Under the pieces are notes generated by a model, which saw only the letters and a list, made by a program, of their open reading frames with translations, made no database searches and was not told the DNA's origin. Below are positions 54,234 through 62,750 of a stretch of 64,000 nucleotides of DNA, one piece after another; positions within the stretch are counted from its first letter, which is position 1; every line of letters begins with the position of its first letter. Position numbers and translations under genes: made by a program. The stretch spans positions 310,001 to 374,000 of the forward strand of contig JAEPMA010000002.1 in NCBI GenBank assembly GCA_017644185.1. Reading direction: 5' to 3'. The DNA is from Rhodospirillales bacterium (lineage in GTDB: Bacteria > Pseudomonadota > Alphaproteobacteria > Rhodospirillales > Casp-alpha2).

Positions 54234-54728
54234 TTACTCGGCGGCGTTCGCAGTCGGTAGCGGGACGTGGCCGAAGCGGAGGGTCCCGCTTAAGTCTTCG
54301 GCCAACGCCTCGACGTAAGGTTTCAACACCTGAATGTCGCGCCAGACGCCGCGGTGGAACCTGAGTTCCTCGTCCCCCTCGAACTTCCACACCACGTATT
54401 CCGGATCGCCCGGGAACTTACGCGGCAGCGCTTCCGCCGCCTCGTCCCCGATCATCACCACAACGTCGACCAGTGCGATCTTGGGATTCGCGAACCCATC
54501 CCAATGCTTGGGCCATAACCCTTCGTTCCCGAGACCTGCAAGCGTCAACGCCGACAACGCGAACGAATCCGCCCGGTCGGCGGGGTCGATCCCGGCACTG
54601 AAGGCGCGCACACCGCGCACGCGACGGCTCCTGAGTAGCGATTCTGCTATCAGCGAGTGACGCGCATTGTCCGCACACACGAACAGCACGTTGATTTTCT
54701 TCGCTTCTTGATTTTGAAAGGCGTTCAT
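54234..54728 (-). CDS. ArsC/low-molecular-weight phosphatase-like protein with altered P-loop
   Basis: A 164-residue protein of the low-molecular-weight tyrosine phosphatase/arsenate reductase family. In the family the P-loop is CxxxxxR, as in CTHNSARS; here the aligned stretch is CADNARHS, so the position of the essential arginine is H24 and an arginine stands one residue earlier. The following IAESLL helix and FSAGI strand are normal. The change may weaken or alter activity. Convergent with the methyltransferase gene. Confidence 0.75.
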   Translation of the reverse strand: MNAFQNQEAKKINVLFVCADNARHSLIAESLLRSRRVRGVRAFSAGIDPADRADSFALSALTLAGLGNEGLWPKHWDGFANPKIALVDVVVMIGDEAAEALPRKFPGDPEYVVWKFEGDEELRFHRGVWRDIQVLKPYVEALAEDLSGTLRFGHVPLPTANAAE

Positions 54729-54828
54729 CGGCTTCTCCGATCTGTACTAGGATCGGAGTATGCCCGCGAAGCCTGACTTGAAGATGACAAGCCGGCATTA
54801 ATTAGAAAAAGCTGATATTAATATCGGA

Positions 54829-55269
54829 CTATACGTCCGGCGCACGCGCGGCGATCTTTTCCGCCAGGTTGCCGATCTCGTCCATATCCCCCGGCACCAT
54901 ATCCCAGTTCATGGTCAGCCCGTCCTCAAGATTGCGCGGGATGACGTGGAAATGGATGTGGAACACCGACTGCGCCGCGCCCTTGTCGTTGGCTTGAAGA
55001 ATATTCATCCCGTCGGGCTTCACTTCATCCCGGACCGCGCGGGCGACCCGGCTGACCGACCCCAATGTCGGGCCCAGCCATTCCTCGGGGGCTTCGTAGA
55101 TATTGGGCGTGTGGAACTTGGGCACGATGAGGGCATGCCCGGTCGCCACCGGGTTGATATCCATGAAGGCGTAGGTTTTGTCGTCTTCCCAGACTTTAAA
55201 ACTGGGAATCTCACCCCGGATGATCTTGCAGAAAACGCAGTCGTCGACGAGATGCTCGTGATCGCTCAT
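54829..55269 (-). CDS. HIT family protein
   Basis: A 146-residue histidine-triad hydrolase: VFHIHFHVIPR holds the HxHxH motif, and the N-terminal CVFCKIIRGEIPSF is the usual opening. These proteins hydrolyse nucleoside phosphoramidates or dinucleotides. It follows the NMT1-like gene by two bases, so the two share a transcript. Confidence 0.92.
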   Translation of the reverse strand: MSDHEHLVDDCVFCKIIRGEIPSFKVWEDDKTYAFMDINPVATGHALIVPKFHTPNIYEAPEEWLGPTLGSVSRVARAVRDEVKPDGMNILQANDKGAAQSVFHIHFHVIPRNLEDGLTMNWDMVPGDMDEIGNLAEKIAARAPDV

Positions 55270-55271
55270 GC

Positions 55272-56162
55272 TCAGACCTCCGGCGGGGGTGCGACGACGT
55301 CTTCGTACTTCGGCCGCGTCTCGATCCGGCCGTCATGTTCGAAGACATCGAGGGCAGCCTCATACGACTCGCGCGTGATTTCGACGTGCGGCGTCCAGTT
55401 CCCCAGGTTCTGATAATACCCGACCGTCGACGCCAGCACCGAGGCATGGATCGAGGGGAAGTATTCCGATAGCGTCCCCGCGACCTCGTCGGCGGGGGTC
55501 GAAATCAGCCATGCGCGGGCCTTCGCGTACGCCCGCGTGAACGCCTTGGCCATATCCGTTTCAAGCCATTCGCGCGTCGACGCAAGCGACGAGAACGCAC
55601 ACGGGCCGATGGCCGGACCGACGGCGGCGACGATGTAACCCGCACCGTCGAATTCGAGTTGTTGGGGCGCCGGGCCCTGTAAGTGGATGTAGTCGCCCGC
55701 GCCGCCCTTGAACGCATCGATCATGTCGGCACCGGTGCCGGCGTTGACGATCTCGAGCTTCGAGAAATCGAGGCCGCTTTTGAAGCACGCGTACTTGAAC
55801 ATGCAGAGCGGTTGCACACTCGTCTGGTCGACGATGATCTTGGCGCCGTTTAGCTTATCCCACGTGAAATCCGGGTCGGCCTTCTGACCGGCCAGAAAAA
55901 ACCCATCCATCTCGTTGATCTGCGCGAAGTGCACCTCGGGCGGCGTGACGCCTTTCGAGGCCGGAATGAAGCCCTGCGACGGCGCGGACTGAACGACATG
56001 CGCCGATCCATCGATCAATGCGTCGACGGCGGACTTGCCGACCGCGGAGTTCGACCATTCATGATCCAACCCCTCGTCCTTCAGAAAGCCGCCGCCCATG
56101 GTCGCGATCAACGGGCTGTAGAACGCGGAAAACCGCGAAAACTGGATGCTGATTTTGCTCAT
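55272..56162 (-). CDS. NMT1/THI5-like periplasmic-binding-fold protein without signal peptide
   Basis: A 296-residue protein of the NMT1/THI5 type, related to substrate-binding proteins of thiamine-precursor or sulfonate ABC transporters. FYSPLIATMGGGFLKDEGL near the N-terminus and the SAPSQG, GPAPQQLEF strands fit the fold. No signal peptide is seen, and no permease or ATPase gene is nearby, so it may act in the cytoplasm. Upstream of the HIT gene in the same unit; downstream of ppdK by 34 bases. Confidence 0.75.
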   Translation of the reverse strand: MSKISIQFSRFSAFYSPLIATMGGGFLKDEGLDHEWSNSAVGKSAVDALIDGSAHVVQSAPSQGFIPASKGVTPPEVHFAQINEMDGFFLAGQKADPDFTWDKLNGAKIIVDQTSVQPLCMFKYACFKSGLDFSKLEIVNAGTGADMIDAFKGGAGDYIHLQGPAPQQLEFDGAGYIVAAVGPAIGPCAFSSLASTREWLETDMAKAFTRAYAKARAWLISTPADEVAGTLSEYFPSIHASVLASTVGYYQNLGNWTPHVEITRESYEAALDVFEHDGRIETRPKYEDVVAPPPEV

Positions 56163-56196
56163 CTGTCAGGCCCTCCCAAGCCCGGTGATTGGGATC

Positions 56197-58860
56197 TTAG
56201 CCCTTTTCCGCCAATGCCGCCTGTGCCGCCGCGAGACGCGCGATCGGCACCCTGTAGGGCGAACACGACACATATGTCAGCCCGATCTGGTGGCAGAAGT
56301 GCACCGACGCCGGATCGCCGCCGTGCTCCCCACAAATACCGAGCTTGATGTCCGGGCGCGCTTTCTTGCCGCGCTCGATACCGATCTTGACCAGTTCCCC
56401 GACACCTTCGGTGTCGATGGTCATGAACGGATCGCTCTCCATCACACCCTTGCGGTGATAGACATCCAGGAACGGCGCCGCATCATCGCGCGAAAAACCG
56501 AACGTCGTCTGCGTCAGGTCGTTGGTGCCGAACGAGAAGAATTCCGCCGTCTCGGCGATTTCTTCGGCCATCAGACACGCGCGCGGCAGTTCGATCATGG
56601 TCCCGACCATGTATTCGAATTCGGCACCCGTCTCTTTCTTGACTGCGTCGGCGGCCTTGTTCACCACATCCGCCATCATGTCCAGTTCGGACTTCATACC
56701 CACCAGCGGGATCATCACTTCCGGTACCGCCTTCACGCCGTCTTTCTGGACGTTGACCGCGGCTTCGAAGATGGCACGGGCCTGCATCTCGTAGACTTCC
56801 GGATAGGTGATCCCCAAACGGCAGCCCCGGTGACCCAGCATCGGGTTGGCCTCGTCCAACTGGTTCTTGCGGATCTTGATGTCTTTCAGCGTGACGTTGG
56901 CCGCCTTGGCGACGTCTTTCAGTTCTTCTTCCGAATGCGGCAGGAATTCGTTCAACGGCGGATCCAGAAGCCGGATCGTGATCGGCCGCCCTTCCATGAT
57001 CCGGAACAGGGTTTCGAAGTCTTCCCTCTGATAAGGCAGCAGCTTGTCGACCGCCTTGCGGCGCTGCTCTTCGGTCGACGACATAATCATTTCCCGCATG
57101 TGCACGATACGCTCGGGGTCGAAGAACATATGCTCGGTTCTCGAAAGACCGATCCCCTCGGCGCCGAACTTGCGGGCGGTTTCCGCATCCAGCGGGGTTT
57201 CCGCGTTGGCGCGCACCCCCATGGTGCGGAAGTTGTCGACCCATTCCATCAGCTTGCCGAAATCGCCGGTCAGTTCGGGCAGGATCATGTCGACCGTCCC
57301 GTCCATGATCTGCCCGGTGGTGCCGTCCAGCGTGATGATATCGCCCTCGTTATACGTTTTGTCAGGACACGTCAGGGTTTTCGAGATCGCGTCGACCCGA
57401 AGATCGCCCGCCCCCGACACGCACGGCCGGCCCATGCCGCGCGCGACCACGGCGGCGTGCGACGTCATGCCGCCCCGGGTCGTCAGAATCCCCTCCGCCG
57501 CGTGCATCCCCCCGATGTCTTCGGGCGATGTTTCGGTCCGGACCAGGATCACGGACTTTCCATCCGCCTTCCACTGCTCCGCGTCCTCGGCGGTAAAGAC
57601 GACCGCGCCCGTCGCGGCCCCCGGCGATGCCGGCAACCCACGGCCGACGACGTGCTTTTCAGCTTCAGGGTCGAGCATCGGGTGTAAAAGCTGATCCAAC
57701 TGCATCGGATCGACGCGCTTCACCGCGTCGGACTGGGAGATCAACCCCTCGTCCACCATGTCGCAGGCGATTTTCAACGCGGCGCGCGCGGTGCGCTTGC
57801 CGGACCGGGTCTGCAGCATCCAGAGACGGTTCTGCTGGATGGTGAATTCCATGTCCTGCATGTCTTTGTAGTGCGCTTCGAGGCGCGCGCGGATATCGCA
57901 AAGCTCCTTGAACGTCTCCGGCATCGCTTCTTCCATCGACGGCAGATCGGAGCCGGCCTGTTCGCGCTCGGCCTTGGTCAATTGCTGCGGCGTGCGGATG
58001 CCCGCGACCACGTCTTCGCCCTGGGCATTGATCAGGTATTCGCCGTAGAACGCGTTGTCGCCGGTCGACGGGTTACGCGAGAAGCAGACACCCGTCGCAC
58101 AGTCTTCGCCCATGTTGCCGAACACCATGGCCTGGACGTTGACCGCTGTGCCCCAGCTTGCCGGGATATCGTGGAGGCGGCGGTACGTATCGGCGCGCGG
58201 GTTCATCCAAGACCCGAACACCGCGCCGATGGCGCCCCACAGCTGTTCGTGCGCATCCTGCGGGAACGGATCGTCCAGCACCTCGACCACGCGCGCCTTG
58301 TACATCGGCACGAGCTGTTTCCAGTCGTCAGCGGAAACTTCGGTGTCGAGGCGATATCCCCGGTCGATTTTGAAATTATCGAGGATCTCCTCGAACTCGC
58401 CGTGATCGACACCCAACACCACATCCGAATACATGGTGATGAAACGGCGGTAGCTGTCGTAAGCGAAGCGCGCATCGCCCGATTCAGCCGCCAGCGCTTC
58501 GACCGTTTCGTCGTTCAAACCCAAATTGAGGACGGTGTCCATCATCCCCGGCATCGAGGCGCGCGCACCGGAGCGGACCGACACCAGCAACGGCTTGTCG
58601 ACGGAGCCGAACTTGCGCCCGAGGGTCGTTTCGATCTTGTTAAGCGCGTCCTGGACCTGGCTTTCCAGATCGCCCGGGTACGATTTCGCGTTGTCGTAAT
58701 AGTGGGTGCAGACCTCGGTCGAGATGGTGAACCCGGGGGGTACCGGCAGGCCGAGATTGGACATCTCGGCGAGGTTGGCGCCCTTGCCGCCCAACAGGTT
58801 CTTCATGTCGGCGCTACCGTCGGCCGACCCGTCCCCGAATGCGTATACCCACTTGGTCAT
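56197..58860 (-). CDS. ppdK: PpdK, pyruvate phosphate dikinase
   Basis: An 887-residue enzyme that interconverts pyruvate and phosphoenolpyruvate. The N-terminal ATP-grasp domain starts WVYAFGDG and has LLGGKGANLAEMSNLGLPVPPGF; the swivelling domain has the phospho-histidine in GGMTSHAAVVARGMGRPCVSG; and the C-terminal barrel ends with the catalytic cysteine in GICGEHGGDP. Full length is standard. It follows glyQ-glyS in the same direction. Confidence 0.97.
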   Translation of the reverse strand: MTKWVYAFGDGSADGSADMKNLLGGKGANLAEMSNLGLPVPPGFTISTEVCTHYYDNAKSYPGDLESQVQDALNKIETTLGRKFGSVDKPLLVSVRSGARASMPGMMDTVLNLGLNDETVEALAAESGDARFAYDSYRRFITMYSDVVLGVDHGEFEEILDNFKIDRGYRLDTEVSADDWKQLVPMYKARVVEVLDDPFPQDAHEQLWGAIGAVFGSWMNPRADTYRRLHDIPASWGTAVNVQAMVFGNMGEDCATGVCFSRNPSTGDNAFYGEYLINAQGEDVVAGIRTPQQLTKAEREQAGSDLPSMEEAMPETFKELCDIRARLEAHYKDMQDMEFTIQQNRLWMLQTRSGKRTARAALKIACDMVDEGLISQSDAVKRVDPMQLDQLLHPMLDPEAEKHVVGRGLPASPGAATGAVVFTAEDAEQWKADGKSVILVRTETSPEDIGGMHAAEGILTTRGGMTSHAAVVARGMGRPCVSGAGDLRVDAISKTLTCPDKTYNEGDIITLDGTTGQIMDGTVDMILPELTGDFGKLMEWVDNFRTMGVRANAETPLDAETARKFGAEGIGLSRTEHMFFDPERIVHMREMIMSSTEEQRRKAVDKLLPYQREDFETLFRIMEGRPITIRLLDPPLNEFLPHSEEELKDVAKAANVTLKDIKIRKNQLDEANPMLGHRGCRLGITYPEVYEMQARAIFEAAVNVQKDGVKAVPEVMIPLVGMKSELDMMADVVNKAADAVKKETGAEFEYMVGTMIELPRACLMAEEIAETAEFFSFGTNDLTQTTFGFSRDDAAPFLDVYHRKGVMESDPFMTIDTEGVGELVKIGIERGKKARPDIKLGICGEHGGDPASVHFCHQIGLTYVSCSPYRVPIARLAAAQAALAEKG

Positions 58861-58905
58861 CGCGTATCCTCGTTAATCGCTAAATCCGTCGTCTAATCAA
58901 AACCC

Positions 58906-58992
58906 GTCGTCCTGAACTCGATTCAGGACCCACAGTCTTCTTATCCGTCCCGTCGTTGCCGTCATGGACCCTGAATCAAGTTCAGGGTGACG
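58906..58992. repeat. Dispersed palindromic repeat, family A (copy 3)
   Basis: CGTCGTCCTGAACTCGATTC.. with its inverse ..CTGAATCAAGTTCAGGGTGAC, upstream of ppdK. Confidence 0.7.
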
Positions 58993-59013
58993 GCCTCTTC
59001 TGTTTCTTCCCAC

Positions 59014-59087
59014 CGTCATTCCCGCGAACGCGGGAACCCAGATATATCGTGCCGGTGCCCTGGGTCCCCGCGTTCGCGGGGATGACG
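59014..59087. repeat. Dispersed palindromic repeat, family B (copy 2)
   Basis: CGTCATTCCCGCGAACGCGG.. and ..CGCGGGGATGACG, inverted relative to the copy at 46763. Confidence 0.7.
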
Positions 59088-59092
59088 GGCAT

Positions 59093-61186
59093 TTACTTAC
59101 CTTCGATCTTCGAGAAGTCCGCCACCCCATCGAGGGCGGAGCGGATTCCGTTCAGAAGCTTCAGTCGGTTGACGCGCAGCGCCGCATCGTCGGCGTTCAC
59201 GGTCACATCGTCGAAGAACGTATCGACGGGCTTCCTGAGTCCGGCCAGCGCCTGCATGGCGGCGACGAAATCTTCCGACGCGAGCGCGTTTTCGATGGCC
59301 GGGGTCGCGGTGCCGAGCGCGTCGGCCAGCGCCTTTTCCGCATCGTCGGTCAAAAGCGCACTTTCGGGCGCGTCGCGGTATTCGGCGGCGTCTTTTTTCT
59401 CTTCCGCGCGGAGGATGTTGGCGGCGCGCTTGTAGGCGGTCAAAAGATTATCGCCGTCTTCGGTCGCCAGGAACGACTGCAACGCCTCGACCCGCTTGAT
59501 CAGGCGCACCAGATCGTCCTCGCCGCCCAGCGCGAAAACCGCGTCGATCAGATCGTGCCGCACGCCCTGCTCGCGCAGATGCACCTTCAGACGGTCGGCG
59601 AAGAATTCCATTAGATTGTCTTCTAACGCGATATCAATGGAGGTGATGTCCAAATCCTCGCGCCGAAGATTTCCACGAATAGAGTATTGGCTCAGGGCGT
59701 CCCCAAAGAATGTTCTGAGGTGAAGCCTGAGCCCATTCTCCAAAACCAACCTTATCACCCCCAACGCGGCGCGGCGGAGCGCATAGGGGTCTTTCGAGCC
59801 CGTCGGCTTCTCGTCGATGGCGAAGAAACCGACCAACGTGTCGATCTTGTCGGCGAGCGAAACACAAACACTAACCGGCTTGGTCGGACACGCATCGTTA
59901 GGGCCGAGCGGCGAGTAGTGTTCGGCGACGGCGTCGGCGACGGCGGCATCTTCACCGTCGTGCTGGGCATAATAGCGCCCCATCAATCCCTGGAGCTCGG
60001 GGAACTCCCCGACCATCCCGGTCGAGAGGTCGGCCTTAGCCAACCGTGCGGCGCGCATAGCCAAAGTCGGTTCTTCGTCTGAAGCCTGGCAGATGCGGGC
60101 GGCTAATTGTTCTATGCGAAGCACTTTTTCGTGCAAAGTGTCGAGCCGCGCATGGAAAACGCGATCCTTGAGCGCATCGACCCGGCTCTCGAGGGTCTGC
60201 GAACGATCCTGATCCCAGAAGAACTTGGCATCCGACAGGCGCGCGCGCAGCACGCGTTCGTTGCCGGCGACGACCTGTTGGCCGCCGTCTCTCGTTTCCG
60301 TGTTCGCGACGACGATGAAGCGCGCGGCGAGCTTGCCGTCGTTAGAGAGCGTCGAAAAGTATTTCTGGTGCGACCGCATAGAGGTCGAGAGCACTTCGTC
60401 CGGCAACTCCATGAACTGCTGATCGATGGTCCCCATCAAAACGACCGGCCATTCGACGAGACCCGTGACTTCGTCCAGAAGGCCGGGGTCGTCCTTCAGC
60501 GACAGCCCTTCTTTCTCGCAGAGCTTTTTCGCGTCCGCCTCGATCTTCGAACGGCGCTCGGCGGGGTCGAGCATGACCTTGGCGGCGAGCAACTTCTGTT
60601 TGTAGTCGGCGAAGTCCGAAACTTTGATCAGGTCAGGCGCGAGGAAACGGTGACCGACAGTAGCTAGCCCCGCTGTCACGGGACCAAGTGCGGCAGGCAC
60701 GACCTCCCCATCGAACAGACAAACCAAAGTATGAACCGGACGCACCCAACGGACCGGATAATCCGCCCAGCGCATCGATTTCGGCCACGGCAAGTTTGCC
60801 ATCGCTTCCGAAACCAACCTGACAAGCACATCCTTCGTTTCCGCGCCTTTGGTATCGACCAACGCAAAGAAGAACGTCCCCTTGGGGGTCTCGCGCTGTT
60901 CGATCACCGCGCCTTCGGGGAGCGAGCCCTTGAAGCCGTTGATCGCCTGCTCGGGGGCGTTGACGTTCGGGCCGCGTTTTTCCTCGGAAACATCCGGCTG
61001 CTTTTCGGGCAGTCCGTCGACGACAAGGCAAAGCCGGCGCGGCGTCACATATGATTCAGCCGACGTGAATTCGAGACCGGCCGCTTTCAAACCATCCGTC
61101 ACCAGGCGCTTCAGATCGTCCGCCGCGCGCGCCTGCATGCGGGCCGGGATTTCTTCCGACAGAATTTCGAGAAGGAGTTCAGGCAT
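59093..61186 (-). CDS. glyS: GlyS, glycyl-tRNA synthetase beta chain
   Basis: A 697-residue beta subunit of the bacterial two-chain glycyl-tRNA synthetase. It opens with the standard [20 protein letters not shown], has the [10 protein letters not shown] block and a C-terminal anticodon-binding region with [19 protein letters not shown] at 61186; an upstream frame extension runs through a repeat and is rejected. It pairs with GlyQ upstream. Confidence 0.97.
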   Translation of the reverse strand: MPELLLEILSEEIPARMQARAADDLKRLVTDGLKAAGLEFTSAESYVTPRRLCLVVDGLPEKQPDVSEEKRGPNVNAPEQAINGFKGSLPEGAVIEQRETPKGTFFFALVDTKGAETKDVLVRLVSEAMANLPWPKSMRWADYPVRWVRPVHTLVCLFDGEVVPAALGPVTAGLATVGHRFLAPDLIKVSDFADYKQKLLAAKVMLDPAERRSKIEADAKKLCEKEGLSLKDDPGLLDEVTGLVEWPVVLMGTIDQQFMELPDEVLSTSMRSHQKYFSTLSNDGKLAARFIVVANTETRDGGQQVVAGNERVLRARLSDAKFFWDQDRSQTLESRVDALKDRVFHARLDTLHEKVLRIEQLAARICQASDEEPTLAMRAARLAKADLSTGMVGEFPELQGLMGRYYAQHDGEDAAVADAVAEHYSPLGPNDACPTKPVSVCVSLADKIDTLVGFFAIDEKPTGSKDPYALRRAALGVIRLVLENGLRLHLRTFFGDALSQYSIRGNLRREDLDITSIDIALEDNLMEFFADRLKVHLREQGVRHDLIDAVFALGGEDDLVRLIKRVEALQSFLATEDGDNLLTAYKRAANILRAEEKKDAAEYRDAPESALLTDDAEKALADALGTATPAIENALASEDFVAAMQALAGLRKPVDTFFDDVTVNADDAALRVNRLKLLNGIRSALDGVADFSKIEGK

Positions 61187-61192
61187 GGGAAC

Positions 61193-61316
61193 TCCCCTCA
61201 CCCGGCGCTTCGCGCCACCCTCTCCCCAGGGAGAGGGACGCACGCGGCATGTCCCCTCTCCCTTGGGAGAGGGAGGGGCCCGCGCGCATCGCGCGTGGGA
61301 GGGTGAGGGATCCGTT
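61193..61316. repeat. Dispersed repeat, family C (copy 3)
   Basis: CTCCCCTCACCC.. with two internal CTCTCCC/GGGAGAGG palindromes and closing GGGTGAGGG, filling the gap between glyQ and glyS. Confidence 0.65.
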
Positions 61317-61318
61317 CA

Positions 61319-62236
61319 TCACGATCCCTCCTCACCGAGTTTCTGCGCCATCCACGCATCGGCGCAGCCCTTGGCGAGCGCGCGGACGCGCCCGATATAG
61401 GCCTGCCGTTCCGTCACCGAGATCACGCCCCGCGCATCCAGCAGATTAAAAAGGTGCGATGCCTTCAGACACTGATCATAGGCGGGCAGCACAAGATCTT
61501 TATTGCCTCCCGCTTCAAGCACCGCCTTGCATTCGGCTTCCGCGTCCTCGAAATGCTTGCGCACCATGTCGGTGTTGGCGTGTTCGAAGTTGTAGGCGGA
61601 ATATTCGACCTCGGCGCGATGGAACACGTCGCCGTATGTCTTCCCGCCCTTGGACTTGTCGATACCGTCCCAATCGAGGTCGTAAACGTTCTCGACCCCT
61701 TGGACGTACATCGCCAGCCGTTCCAACCCATACGTCAACTCGACCGGCACCGGATTGCAGTCGTACCCGCCGACTTGTTGGAAGTACGTGAACTGCGTCA
61801 CTTCCATCCCGTCGCACCAAACCTCCCAGCCGAGACCCCAGGCGCCGAGCGTCGGGCTTTCCCAATCATCCTCGACGAATCGGATATCGTGCATGTCGGG
61901 ATCGATACCGAGGGTGCGCAGACTATCCAGATAGAGCTTCTGCGGGTCAGCCGGGCTCGGCTTCATCAAAACCTGATACTGATAATAGTGCTGCAGACGG
62001 TTGGGGTTCTCCCCATACCGCCCATCGGTCGGGCGCCTGGACGGCTGCACATAGGCGCAGTTCCAGACGTCGTCGGGGCGGCCGAGGGCGCGTAGCGTCG
62101 TCGCCGGATGAAAGGTCCCCGCGCCCACTTCCATGTCGAACGGCTGCAGGATCACACAGCCCTGCTCCGCCCAGTAGCCTTGCAGCTTCAGGATCAGGTT
62201 CTGGAAGCAGGTTTCTTTATCCGGTGCGTTCGCCAT
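61319..62236 (-). CDS. glyQ: GlyQ, glycyl-tRNA synthetase alpha chain
   Basis: A 305-residue alpha subunit of glycyl-tRNA synthetase. It has [17 protein letters not shown], the class II motif 2 block [20 protein letters not shown]-like sequence, and [11 protein letters not shown]. Start ATG at 62236 ([10 protein letters not shown]); the 21-codon upstream frame does not match the family. Same direction as glyS, separated by a family C repeat. Confidence 0.97.
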   Translation of the reverse strand: MANAPDKETCFQNLILKLQGYWAEQGCVILQPFDMEVGAGTFHPATTLRALGRPDDVWNCAYVQPSRRPTDGRYGENPNRLQHYYQYQVLMKPSPADPQKLYLDSLRTLGIDPDMHDIRFVEDDWESPTLGAWGLGWEVWCDGMEVTQFTYFQQVGGYDCNPVPVELTYGLERLAMYVQGVENVYDLDWDGIDKSKGGKTYGDVFHRAEVEYSAYNFEHANTDMVRKHFEDAEAECKAVLEAGGNKDLVLPAYDQCLKASHLFNLLDARGVISVTERQAYIGRVRALAKGCADAWMAQKLGEEGS

Positions 62237-62321
62237 AGATGGGGTGTTCGGCTCCGTTTCGGTGCGCCGCAACATACGGTCCGGGGGGCCGTTGATCAAG
62301 GATTAGGGGCGGGAAAATGCC

Positions 62322-62579
62322 TCAGCCCGGATAGGGGCAGTCCTTGCGCCCGCAGGACTTGGCGCCGGGGCTGGCAACGAACGCGTCACAAACCGTGCAA
62401 CGGACCATATCCTCGACCGGGTCGGCCGTGCCCTGCGTCTCGGTTCGGGCCTCGCGGACCTTTTCGTGGCGCTTTTTGTCCTGCACTTCCTGGCGGCGCT
62501 GCAGGTACTTGAAGCCCTGCCACACGCCGAAAATGATCAGCGCCAGAATCAAGAGCTTGGGGAGTGAAAATCCGAACAT
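62322..62579 (-). CDS. Small membrane protein with a cysteine knot (PP0621-like)
   Basis: An 85-residue protein with one N-terminal membrane helix (FSLPKLLILALIIFGVW), a charged linker and a C-terminal MVRCTVCDAFVASPGAKSCG ending CPYPG, four cysteines that may bind a metal. The pattern is close to PP0621-type proteins found next to various core genes. The ATG at 62579 marks the hydrophobic start; a frame opening seven codons upstream is less likely. Confidence 0.7.
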   Translation of the reverse strand: MFGFSLPKLLILALIIFGVWQGFKYLQRRQEVQDKKRHEKVREARTETQGTADPVEDMVRCTVCDAFVASPGAKSCGRKDCPYPG

Positions 62580-62642
62580 CCGCTGTTTTACGTGTCCCAA
62601 CGATTCGCGGTCAAGAGAATCCCCTGCCTGGACCCGATATAC

Positions 62643-62731
62643 CGTCGTCCTGAACTGGATTCAGGACCCATGAAATCCCTGAGCTTGGGTGCTCGTTGCT
62701 CATGGATCCCAAATCAAGTTTGGGATGACGA
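62643..62731. repeat. Dispersed palindromic repeat, family A (copy 4)
   Basis: CGTCGTCCTGAACTGGATTC.. with inverse ..CCCAAATCAAGTTTGGGATGACG, behind the putA-like gene. Confidence 0.65.
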
Positions 62732-62750
62732 TTGCCTATGGCAGTGGCCT

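Noticed and set aside
56146-58896. Long plus-strand reading frames opposite ppdK
   Set aside because: Antisense shadows of a full-length, clearly conserved ppdK.
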